From: Nilaparvata lugens
Lineage: Eukaryota > Arthropoda > Insecta > Hemiptera > Delphacidae
Assembly: GCF_014356525.2 (NCBI RefSeq)
Contig: NC_052511.1
Span: 47,802,182-47,866,181 of the forward strand
Direction of reading: 5' to 3'
Length of the DNA: 64,000 bases
Shown: positions 34,401-43,900 of the stretch, one piece after another
Layout of the letters: each line of letters begins with the position of its first letter
How positions within the stretch are numbered: position 1 is the stretch's first letter
Translations under genes and position numbers: made by a program
Notes under the pieces: generated by a model
Seen by the model: only the letters and a program-made list of their open reading frames with translations
Told to the model about the DNA's origin: nothing
The model's database searches: none

Positions 34401-37167
34401 CAGGGAGTGAGGAAGTAAATATTTTAACTTCTTCAAAAATGTTCAACCCACCTTCTTCTTGTAGATCCTTATTTATAACAAGCTTTCCGTGTCTGAGGTA
34501 GTTTAGAACTGGACTAAAGTAGGTAGGATCACGATCTATTAGATAGGCACCTTTTTCATCCTGGAAAAATGAAATGAGTTGGATTTTATTTCAATTTCAA
34601 TTTATTCACAACACACAAAAAGTCAATATATTACAACAAAACAGTGACATTAAGGGTAGCAATGGTATTAACACATTAGAATACAATATTGCTAAAATTA
34701 TGTGTGCTGGAAGAAAGTTTCAAAGGAAGAATACGTTTTATATTGCACACATAACTTGGGGATGACGGTCTTCAGCCATTATATCATCAAAAACGTGCAA
34801 AATATTTTTTTAATTGTTTTATGAGTCGACTAAGTGAACAAACGTTAATAAGTGTTATTTCTGACATATAGCCTAATAATAATAATAATATCGAGTGACC
34901 TGGCTGGCTCAGGTCTGGTGTCAGAGTTTTCAGGTCGCAACTGATCAATTTCTGACGTAACTTATACATGTCAATACTATGACAAGGACCAAGTAAGGTC
35001 CACTTCCAGACACAATCAATCCAGATTTCTAATGAGAGAAGTATGAAGTATCCTGGGTTTGATGTATGTGAAGAGGATACAACATACTGAGGCTGCCCGT
35101 AGTGATATTTTCTACCACAACACCAGGCACCGTGAGCTACTGGATGTCCCCAGGAGACGCCTCCACCGATCACAGGCCTGTTATAGAATTTCTGCCCTGA
35201 AATTCTTCAACAAGCTGCCTCCTGGGTGAGGCTGTTGGATGAGGCCTCCTTCAAGAGAGCCATCAGGAAGCTGCTTTGTGACAAGGCATATTGCAATATG
35301 AATGAGTTTATAAGTGATGATAATAATAATAATAGGCAATTTTATGTGCAATAGAACGGCTTAAGCCTTTGTATATTGCAGCTGTCAATGAAGATCAATT
35401 AATGTATCAATCATATTAAAACTGTCAAGAATCTCTTATCTAGCTTCTTGCAAAGATTTTATTTTATTTTTGAATAAATTTGAATGTTCAAAGAAGTCGA
35501 TTCTATTGGCCAAACGGTTGCCTATTGTGATACATCTTTTAAGAGGCGATGTATAACTTCTCACATAGGCATGAAACTGATGGAAATTCCTCAAGTTGCC
35601 TGTGGGTACTACAATTCCAACTCCATGATTGCCAACTTTCAGGTATCCATGAAGGCATTTGTGCAGAAATATATATGATTTGAATTTTTTATAAAAGAGG
35701 TCACTGTTTTATCTGCCATCTGAATAGTTTTTGTGTTATTGAAATCGAACTCTATGACGCCATCGATCCCACAAATGTGGGTAATGGATGAAGCAGAAGG
35801 TATTAAAGCTGCTTTGTGACAAGGCAATATGAATTAATTTATAAGTGATGATTTCAATTTTTATTAAAGTGATAAAGTTAGTATATTATCTGCCTCGAAG
35901 GAGGTCTAGGAATAATTATTTTCTAACTCGAAGTTCTACCCAACTGTAAACAAGAAACTCATAGAAAGATCACTTTACTTTCTTCGGAAGCTGAGTGAGG
36001 AGCATCTGTTCTGGGGATCTATAGTGAGGTCCACGTTATAATGACAGTGTTTGATTAACATTGATTTAATAATCATTTTATTAACATGGCAGTGTTTGAT
36101 TAACATTGGTGTTGCTATCTTTGTCCATCATCCGACAAAACAGATAGCGCTATCTCTATAGCTCCACAACGTTGCCGAATCTGTTTTTAACAATGAAAAA
36201 CCCTAATAAATTAAGGCAGGCGATTGACAACGCTGTTCTCCTATCTGTAGGCCTATCTACTGCCATTATAACGTGGACCTAGCTATAGCGACTTTACAGC
36301 ATGAATAAAGATGCAGATTAAATTATTGTAATTAACTGGAAAACTCTGACACTGCATATCTGGAAACACAAAAATATTCAAGTAAGCTTTTTCATGCACT
36401 TGCACATCTAATGTGATCAAGCCCTAATGCCGCATCCACACTTTCGCCCAATGCGTACAAATGACGACGAGCGCAAGAGTGTGGATGAATGCTATGCAAG
36501 TGCTCACCGTCGATCTGATTTTAGTCAAACAAAGGCGAGTAGCCAGCCGAGCATCCACAAATGGTTACAATGCAGTGTGGGTGGCAAGACCAACGTGAAC
36601 AAGCTTACCAGTTCGACCAGCAACTTAGAGATAGTGTGGAGTGGGCGTAACAAGTTGCCAATACCAACTAATCAAAATTCTCAGTTTTGTAAAACAAAAT
36701 TACTCATTTAGTGGCCAAATTTGGGGCTTAATTAGATTATATTTCTTCAAGTCAAAGCCAATATAATTTTCAAGATATAAGGAAAATTTTAAGAGCATCA
36801 AACATAAAATGATTAATGAGTTATCAATGACTCATTTTAGGTTTTGTTGATACAGTGCTAACCTAACTTTTGACTAGTGGAGTGGCATGTCATACACTGT
36901 TCATAACTTTTTATTATTACTTAATGTAAAAATGTCATAAAATACACTTGGACTTACACGATCAGAGATTAAATCTGAGTCTTCCTGGCATAATCTGTAC
37001 AAAAAAGAGTTCGGATCTCTAGAAAGAGTGGTCTTTGTAGTGAGAAAGCAAGTTCCACCAACATTCAAAGTAACCCACTGTTTACTGGAACTGGTTGATG
37101 CACTTCCATGATTAGAATTTACGCTTCTAAAACTATCACCGTGAGAGTTCATTGAATTTTCATCCAT
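25380..37167 (-). CDS. inc: insomniac, BTB/POZ adaptor of the KCTD2/5/17 family, complete gene, five coding exons
   Basis: The exons 36958-37167, 34452-34560, 33178-33365, 27529-27654 and 25380-25409 join in consistent phase to 220 aa, close to human KCTD5 (234) and fly Insomniac (211). A low-complexity Ser/Asn start is followed by the T1/BTB domain ([52 protein letters not shown]). The carboxy-terminal domain follows ([20 protein letters not shown], then the segment beginning [12 protein letters not shown]), and the protein ends QQKGSRM. Family members are Cullin-3 ubiquitin ligase adaptors that form pentamers; Drosophila insomniac is needed for normal sleep. Introns are crowded with repeats. 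The gene is head-to-head with Gid4. Confidence 0.95.
25485..26370. mobile_element. family X element, two partial copies
   Basis: It starts GACCGAGCGAAGTGAGGTCT and contains GTGCGTCGACGTATATACAA and GGAGCCTCCTTCATACGCCA, each present twice here. Further copies are at 45235-45622 and 52753-52963, ending in CACAGAACTACTAG. The hairpin-rich ends and CTAG terminus are Helitron-like. Confidence 0.6.
26593..26746. repeat. foldback element 'GGCCAAGCCACATGAAG'
   Basis: Near-perfect palindrome with arms GGCCAAGCCACATGAAGCGT and complement, with GGAGGCTCTCTGATTGG inside. A related copy is at 38940-39105. Confidence 0.8.
26781..27162 (-). mobile_element. Helitron-like family Y, copy 2
   Basis: Reverse copy from TCGGGGCACCGAGCCTCGCT to GAAATTGCTCGCTTAATATA; its 5' end is replaced by an AAT-repeat LINE tail that continues to about 27360. 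Confidence 0.6.
27529..27654 (-). CDS. inc: inc exon 4
   Basis: A long T-run and CAG acceptor precede 42 codons in phase 0 starting [19 protein letters not shown] and ending ETEPTDRAK at a GTATGC donor. This matches the carboxy-terminal domain of KCTD5. Confidence 0.93.
27733..28367 (-). mobile_element. Helitron, non-autonomous, A/T insertion site
   Basis: On the minus strand it begins TCTATATATATAAAAGCGAA and ends with a GC-rich hairpin (GCGAGCGAAGCGAGCCTGAC) and CTAG. It is flanked by A on the 5' side and T on the 3' side, as Helitrons are. The last ~170 bases form one large palindrome containing two facing 3' ends. It lies in inc intron 4, next to exon 4. Confidence 0.85.
28455..28807. 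mobile_element. PIF/Harbinger-like foldback element, copy 1
   Basis: The arms GGCCGGTCTCCGAGCTCGGG and complement are about 170 bases each. The flanking sequence (CTCTCCCAAA and TAGTCCGAAATAGG) matches the uninterrupted repeat at 58270-58315, so this is an insertion into that repeat. Confidence 0.75.
28890..29345. repeat. foldback of the AACCGTG family next to a half Harbinger-like element
   Basis: 28890-29025 is a palindrome with CCACGAGAACCAATCAGAGA. 29032-29333 has the left arm and centre of the GGGCCGGTTTCCGAGCTCGG element but lacks the right terminus. It retains the uninterrupted AAAACGTTTCCAATTATAG site that is interrupted by a Helitron at 61082. Confidence 0.7.
29395..30337. mobile_element. 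TATAGTGAGGT element, copy 2, carrying a Tc1/mariner-like insertion
   Basis: The outer ends match the copies at 15903 and 36021. The inner element 29614-30207 has ends ACAGAATAACGGGAACTTT and complement, flanked by TA on both sides. Its minus strand encodes a transposase tail ([20 protein letters not shown] then stop). Confidence 0.7.
30430..30545. repeat. 'GCGGCATCCACA' inverted-repeat element
   Basis: Facing copies of GGCATCCACATGTTGGCCCA and GCCTTCATTGGGCA. Related DNA is found at 36427-36600, 42690-42960 and 59035-59240. Confidence 0.65.
31066..31868. mobile_element. CATAGAGAAAC family copy with a nested AGAGCTTGTTCACATG element
   Basis: The two halves of the family element are separated by 31166-31744, whose ends AGAGCTTGTTCACATG and CATGTAAACAAGCTCT are inverted and flanked by TA. 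The inner element contains many CGCTCGGTT-type inverted motifs and no gene. Confidence 0.65.
31870..33240. repeat. tandem array in inc intron 3 that includes copies of the exon 3 end and splice donor
   Basis: The left part (31870-32370) repeats a ~55-60-base unit around GTTGCTCCATGTGAACACCC. From 32375 on, larger units of about 180-240 bases add a segment copied from the last ~45 bases of exon 3 plus its GTAAGTTGACG donor (copies near 32385-32435, 32625-32675, 32805-32860, 32990-33045). The genuine exon end at 33178 is the rightmost unit. Confidence 0.88.
33178..33365 (-). CDS. inc: inc exon 3
   Basis: The exon completes a Gly codon and encodes [20 protein letters not shown] (end of BTB) and the start of the carboxy-terminal domain, ending SDGWRFEQ at a GTAAGTTGACG donor. 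The last ~45 bases and the donor are copied four more times downstream in the intron (32380-33050). Confidence 0.93.
33465..33715. repeat. snap-back element 'AAGACTAAGAAATTGTC'
   Basis: Long inverted arms with AGAAAGACCGGTTTAGGTTA and complement; the centre has a partial second palindrome. Siblings are at 24741-24945 and 40896-41070. Confidence 0.85.
33960..34092 (-). mobile_element. Helitron-like family Y, 5' end only
   Basis: Reverse copy of the 5' part: CGTTTTCGAGATCCGTTGGA to ATTGCTCACTTAATATAATAGGA. Confidence 0.55.
34452..34560 (-). CDS. inc: inc exon 2
   Basis: TTTTTCCAG acceptor, 36 codons plus one base, GTGGGT donor. It encodes [20 protein letters not shown] and [13 protein letters not shown], the centre of the BTB fold and the most conserved stretch of KCTD2/5/17. 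Confidence 0.93.
34880..35345 (+). mobile_element. LINE reverse transcriptase 3' fragment
   Basis: Frames at 35040-35300 encode a LINE carboxy end: [49 protein letters not shown]. It is interrupted by stops and ends in AAT repeats. A second, shorter relic of the same end is at 35800-35850 (CTGCTTTGTGACAAGGCAAT). Confidence 0.7.
36021..36294. mobile_element. TATAGTGAGGT element, copy 3
   Basis: Ends TATAGTGAGGTCCACGTTAT and ACGTGGACCTAGCTATA. The interior matches copies 1 and 2 (GGTGTTGCTATC, CAACGCTGTTCTCCTATCT). No coding content. Confidence 0.75.
36427..36720. repeat. 'GCCGCATCCACACT' element
   Basis: Shares CCGCATCCACACTTTCGCCCAATG and the ATGACGACGAGCGCAAGAGTG segment with 59035-59100. 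The 94-codon frame across it is not conserved. Confidence 0.55.
36958..37167 (-). CDS. inc: inc exon 1
   Basis: The ATG at 37167 begins 70 codons: a Ser/Asn-rich leader, then the start of the BTB domain ([20 protein letters not shown]) through [10 protein letters not shown]. It ends in phase 0 at a GTAAGT donor. The leader is variable in the family, and no upstream in-frame ATG seems needed. Confidence 0.93.
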
Positions 37168-37821
37168 GTTCTTAATTATTTTAAATAAATTTCTATAAAA
37201 ACATTCAACAAACCATTCACCAACACTTCAACGGCAAGCACCAACTCACACACACCAACACAACCTATCTAAAAACTGTCGTTCACAACTTTCATCAAAT
37301 CATTGATAGAAGCTTGAGAATTAGCAACCTATTAATTGATTTTTTTTTAAATATTTCAAATTTATATAGCTAAGGCACAAATGATTTAAAATAATGAATA
37401 TTTTGACGTAAAACCTTCAGTGCAGGGAAATTTGTTTCTACAGACAACTGTCAATTTTCAGGAGGTTAGAATTTTTCTTATTATCCACTTATGAATCATG
37501 CCCAAAATATTTTGCTTGTTTGGCATCAAAATCAATCATTATTTATCAAGCACAATAAAAACAACTTGACAATGCATTTATAATGAGGAAAAAAGCTATG
37601 GTTGTTATCTCACAAAGTAATAAATAACCTAAAATCTTCTCTATTTGGAAACTTGATCTCGGAAGTCACGAGATAGACAAGTGTTTTGGGTTCGAGGCTA
37701 TCTGAGTAACCGCCATTTTCTCTTATCATTCTGTAGAAATCAACCACGGACCGTGGATCAGGGCAGTGCTTTGGTGTAGAATTTTTGTGCAATATCTTAA
37801 AAAATTGACTCCAATGTGAAT
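37168..37821. promoter_or_regulatory. bidirectional promoter region between inc and Gid4
   Basis: About 650 bases separate the inc ATG (minus strand) from the Gid4 ATG (plus strand). Both transcription starts should fall here. Unlike most of the window it contains no recognisable repeat, which suits a constrained shared promoter. No clear TATA box was identified with confidence. An 83-codon minus-strand open frame (37610-37861) overlaps it but looks like chance. Confidence 0.6.
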
Positions 37822-37968
37822 ATGCCGGTAAGGGTTGATATTGTGCCACCACCTCCAGCAAATTCTAAACAGCCTGGAGTAACAAGATCTCTTTTATACA
37901 ACGGTTCAAGGTTCCAAGGTCATCAAAAATCTAAAGGCAACAGCTACGAAGTAGAAGTAGTTTTGCAG
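37822..37968 (+). CDS. Gid4: Gid4 exon 1
   Basis: An ATG begins [20 protein letters not shown]; the exon ends YEVEVVLQ before a GTTAGT donor, exactly where human GID4 continues with HVD. A GTG two codons upstream is not a plausible start in an animal gene. Coordinates of the start may be off by one. Confidence 0.92.
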
Positions 37969-40900
37969 GTTAGTTTTCTACTGTCACTGTTCTATTTCTA
38001 TTTTCTTGGAATAATTAAACTGGCAATGATGAAAATACACTATCTGAAGTAATAACTATCAACTAGATTAGGTGTCAGTTGAAAGATATGCATCAACATT
38101 GAAAAAGAAACCAGGAAATAACGGACAGCATCCTAGTCAATTTTTACCTCCATTTTTCAAATTTCCTTATTAATTGCACTAATTCTTCTCTACTAGTATT
38201 TTCCTACCAATATTTCAACACATATAAACCATACATGCAATTCATTAACAAAGTTTAATACATTTAGAGCGTTATTTCACACTTCCTCAGTTGACAACTG
38301 ACATCTAACTGGACATGCGTTCTCATTGAATAAATAAGGATTTATCAATTATTATTAAAAATATTCAATTGTAATATTGTTTGATTTACTACTAGAGTGT
38401 ATATAAAATGTGGTTTTTAGTTATAATTTGATGAGATTCTCTGAAAAATCAATTTTGCAAAGGCAAATCATTCAAAAATTTAGGAACAGGAAGTTAACTT
38501 TGTATTTTGAAAGATGTTATTGTAGCTCAGTTTTCAAATATCATTCCTTGAGAAACGTTTTTAAAGCTAAATTCTTAAACTTCGGTATCTTTGTAATTTA
38601 GTGGTAAAATGCAATATGCAACTAGTAATTGCTTGTTTATAAAATTACATTGCTCTAATTACTTAAAATATTAACCTGTTCATATTAATGTAATGCCATT
38701 CTGTATATTTCTTTACAGCACGTAGATGAAGAAAACTCTTACCTCTGTGGCTATCTTAAGATAAAGGGATTGACGGAAGAGTTTCCAACTTTAACGACAT
38801 TCTTTGATGGTGAAATAATAAGCAAAAAGTATCCGTTCTTAACGAGAAAGTGGGATGCTGATGAAGATGTCGATAAAAAACATTGGGTGAGTAAAACCTT
38901 TTTTGGAATATACTTTAAGGTTCAAGCCGTACAAAGCGTTTATTCAGGCGTTTTTAGACAAGTCGGCAGGGCAGAAAGCTCTTCGATTGGCCTGATTATC
39001 AGATGATTTGGGAATCAGCTGATATTGAGCCAATTAGAGAGCTACCTGCCCTGCCGAATCGTCTGAAAACGCCCGAAAAAACGCCTTGTATAGCTTGGCA
39101 CATACTCTTGACTGTTTCTTGCAAACCTTAATTATTTGCTGCTCTCATGTGAGTTTATTATCAATATTGGAAATCAGCAAAGTAGCTCACATACTCCAAG
39201 TAGCACTAAAACAGGCTCTACTAAGGTTCAAATCATAGTGGAGTAGCAAAGGTAGCTTCAAGCTTGAGAGTGTTGACAATAATGCATGTATTTGAATGAT
39301 TCAAAATATACCGTTCCACTATGTTTTGACACATTCTAATAACCATCTATTATCATATCTGCTCCATCATCGAACTATGATGATGTTAGATATAAGTTGT
39401 CAGAGGTTCTTGCCTCTGCTAAATCAAGTACTTACTTAGAAGACTTAAGTTATCATCAAACTCTGATTCTTTGGTGTTTGCGTACTATGGTCTTTTTCAT
39501 TCCCTCATTTCCTATGGGGTAATTCTTGCCATGCTTCAAAAGTTTTCATATGGCAAAAAAGGCAATGAGAGTGTTAGACAACTTGAGAAATTGATTGATT
39601 GATTGAGTACTTTATTTATGTAGATTACAATATATACTGGCTTATATACAATAGCTTACAATACAGCAAAATTGTAGATGAATTTTTCATAATATAGACT
39701 AAGAAAATAATTATTGAACTGTACATGATATGAAAAAGCAATTTGTAATATAATAACTATAGATAATTATATTGTTATGCATCTACATAAATTGGCGGAG
39801 CTTTGGACATATCAATGTCCATTCTTCGGAAAGAATATTAAAAATATCCTCCCCACTACCTCTCTACCAAAGAAACAGAGAGTCATGCAGAGAAAGCTTT
39901 CAAAGACAGAAGATATTGACATTCCCTTCAATTTTCATAATGAGTAGCTTGCTGCATGTCAAAACTAATTTAGAATCATAAACAAATCAATCAGAATCAG
40001 GGAAACAAACATGAATACACAACTTGGCATAGAAATGATATTTTAGTCCCACAGGTAAGGCTTTCTAAAACAAGGGACAGCCACCTATTTCAACAGATAA
40101 AAATTTACAACAGTCTTTCCTCAGCTGTTAAAGAGCTGCCAAAAATGAAATTCAAGAAAGTTGTGAAGAATAAATTGATGGAGAGAGCATATTATTCATT
40201 GACTGAATACTTTGAATGTTCAATATAAGGGCTGCACCTCATTTTGGACTAAGTTGTGTATTGTAAATCTGCGTACACATATACGCGCTTCCAACCCGCA
40301 CCGAGCACCCTCCGCCCTCGTACCGCCCTCGTTCCTCCATCGCACCGCAGTCGCTCCGCCCCCGCTCTGCAGTCGCACCCATCATGAACGTTACGGAAGA
40401 TGTTAGATCTTCTCGCGTTCCCCGGTCGAACCACTCTTGCTCCCTGGTCGATCATCAATCGCCCTGCTGGAGTGACGTTCGGTTGCGGAGCAGAGCGAAA
40501 GTCTGTACGCACCTTAAGGTGTATCATCTATGTGAATACTGTTACTATTCTTGTCAATCTCCCTGTTAGCCTACTTGTATATTTTCAACACTCAAGCTTG
40601 AATCTACCTTCACCGATCCGCTATCTTTTGACCCTGAGCGTAGACATGATCTTATTATTTTATAATATGATATGATCTCATTTATATTATATATAATAAT
40701 AACTCAGCTAAGTAAAAAAATACAAAATCAAACTTGTAATAAAAAGAGTGAGAAAATTGAAGTAACCACAGAGCACTGGGTGAAAATACTACTTGATGAT
40801 TCCCCTGTTAATCAACTAATGTAAAAAGAATGACATTAACTTTTTTCTTCACTGAGGTGAAGACAACAATTAAAACTAACCCATTACACTCCTTTTGAAT

Positions 40901-43900
40901 GAAAAAGACTAAGAAATTGTCAAAAAACCACAGATTTGACTTGATAAACTCAAGAGTTTATGGTGTAATGACAATGGTGTAATAACCGAAACCGGTCTTT
41001 CTAAGTATCAATAAATCTGTGGTTTTTTGACAATTCCTAGTCTTTTTCATTCAATATGAATAATTACCACAATATCAACTTCTCAACTACACAAAAAAAG
41101 CATTACACTCCTATTATTAATCACACTCTATCAAATATTAACCAAGAATTTGGTGTTTCAGAGCAAGTTCCAGTCGTTCTACCAATACGCCAAGACGTTC
41201 AACTGTGACTCGTTCGACTACGCCAGCCTACAGCTGACAGATTTTGTGTTCATGCGCTGGAAGGAACACTTCTTAGTTCCGGATCACACCATTAAAGACA
41301 TCAATGGCGCATCATTCGCTGGCTTCTACTACATCTGCTTCCAGAAGTCGGCTGCCACCATTGAGGGGTACTACTACCATCGAAGCAGTGAATGGTGAGT
41401 TGGGTTTCGGTCTAGATGACCTCTCTATGTGGCTACTTGTAGCATCGTAGCTGTGACCTCTCTATGTGTCTACTAGTAACATCGTAGCTGTGACCTCTCT
41501 ATGTGGCTACTTGTAACATCGTAGCTGTGCCCTCTCTATGTGTCTACTAGTAACATCGTAGCTGTGACCTCTCTATGTGTCTACTAGTAACATCGTAGCT
41601 GTGACCTCTCTATGTGGCTACTTGTAGCATCGTAGCTGTGACCTCTCTATGTGTCTACTAGTAACATCGTAGCTGTGACCTCTCTATGTGACTACTTGTA
41701 ACATCGTAGCTGTGACCTCTCTATGTGTCTACTTGTAACATCGTAGCTGTGACCTCTCTATGTGTCTACTTGTAACATCATAGCTGTGACCTCTCTATGT
41801 GACTACTTGTAGCATCGTTGCTGTGACCTCTCTATGTGTCTACTTGTAACATCGTAGCTGTGACCTCTCTATGTGTCTACTTGTAACATCGTAGCTGCGA
41901 CCTCTCTATGTGTCTACTTGTAACATCGTAGCTGTGACCTCTCTATGTGTCTACTTGTAACATCGTTGCTGTGACCTCTCTATGTGTCTACTTGTAGCAT
42001 CGTAGCTGTGACCTCTCTATGTGTCTACTTGTAACATCGTAGCTGCGACCTCTATAGGGATATTACTGCCATCGTAGCGGTGGCCTCTCTATATGGGATA
42101 CTACTATCGTAGCAGTGAGTGGTGAGTTGGTGGTTGTTCGACTCTAGTGGAGAGCATGTGTTTTCAAATGGTGACGACGCGGAGACTAGAATCGACTGGT
42201 CTGAGTGTCACCATTTGGAAACACATACTCTCGACTAGAGTCGAGTCTCTTCTCGACCTGAGTCACATAAGTGTGAGTTGAGCCTAACAGTTTTTGTTGA
42301 ATGTCATAGAGTGCAACTAAATGTAGAGTTGCATAAAATTTAGTTTGTAGTCTATTATAATATAGTGTTGTATCAAGTGTAACTTTGTATTACCATAGAG
42401 AAACAATAGCGTAAGTAGATATCCCATGATATAGGGCGTTTATGTCGCAACTTTTACTGTTATCTCAAGCTAATAGTCCACGTAGTTCTTTCCTGTGAAA
42501 CTTTATGACGCTGTTAGTCTCTCATATTGTGCCGTTCATACAATCTTACCCGGTCAAAACAGTCAAAATCTACCGTAATCGGCGTGAGATAACAGTAAAA
42601 GTTGCGACATAAACGCCCTACACCATGGGATATCTACTCACGCTATTGTTTCTCTATGGTGATACCTAGTCCACATTTAGGCCCAGCCTAGTCCACATGT
42701 AGGCCAGCGCTGGCAAAGCCTCCCATCCACACACTGGCGCTGATCGTCATTGGCCTTCATTGGGCCAACGTGTGGATGCCGCTTTATGTCTAGTCCACAT
42801 GTTTGCTAAGTCGCTGGCCCAGCCTGGTAAACATATGAAGGCCAGCGTTGACAAACCCACCCATCCACACACTGACGCTGGTCGTCATTGGCCTACATTG
42901 GGCCAACGTGTGGATGCGGCTTTATGCCTAGTCCACATTTTGGCTTAGTCGCTGACAATAGGCCAACTTGTAGATACGGAAATGGAAATACGGAATTTGG
43001 AAGTGTAATCTAAATAGCAATTTAATAGTAACAATTTGTCTCTTAATGTGTGACTGTCTATTTCATTTTCTATTTGTGTGACTTTGTCTTGTGCTTCTTT
43101 GGCTGACTGACAATAAAATTGTATTTATTTATTTATTTACGGCATCACTGTTGTATCAAGTCATAAAGTGACATCCGAAGCACTTTCAAATCCTGTTATT
43201 TTGAGTACGGTAGTGTCATTGATTTTTCTATGTAGGCTCATAAAGATTACTGGTTATTTGGCCTCTTTCGTCGTCGTCTTCCTACAAGGATTGGGCAATT
43301 TGCCTGTTCCGACTTCAAACTCACCATCACATCCATCTTTTGCAGGGTCTGCCCACACTTCTCCTCCCAACCGGGTTATACAACACGCTGACTGCCCTGG
43401 GAATCCTGTCGCTCTCCATCCTTTCAACATGATCTTTCCAGTTTTACCGATTTTCTTCTTCAATCTTCTACCATATGGAGATTATGTTGATCTCGCTTCT
43501 TATATCGACATTATGAAGCCTATCTTCTCTTGTGCACCCTTTTACTGCTCTTAAAAACCTCATTTCGACGGCCTGTAACCTACTCCATTCTTTCTTCTGA
43601 AGGTGCGTACAGATATACGCGCCGCGAACATGAGCAATTCACTTTTAATCAGCTGATGCCAAGCTTTTTATATCTGTATCTTACCTTTTCTGTAAAAATA
43701 CAGATATAGTCAGCTGATTAAAATTGAATTGCTCTTGTTCGCGGCGTGTATCTGTACGCACCTTCAGAAGAAAGAATGGAGTATGTTACAGGCTGTAGGT
43801 ATCCATCGCTCAAACTACTTAGTTTTGCTGGTAACGCCAATGATAATATTATAATCGATTTTTATATTATAATCGATTTTTAAATGGAAAATATTTTAAT

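Noticed and set aside
36427..36711. 94-codon frame as a small gene
   Set aside because: It lies over a repeated inverted element that also occurs at 59035 without keeping the frame.
37610..37861. 83-codon minus-strand frame opposite Gid4 exon 1
   Set aside because: No family features, overlaps the shared promoter region, and no splice partner; probably chance.
41413..42058. Possible CRISPR-like array because of regular spacing
   Set aside because: Units are contiguous 37-base repeats without unique spacers, in an insect intron.
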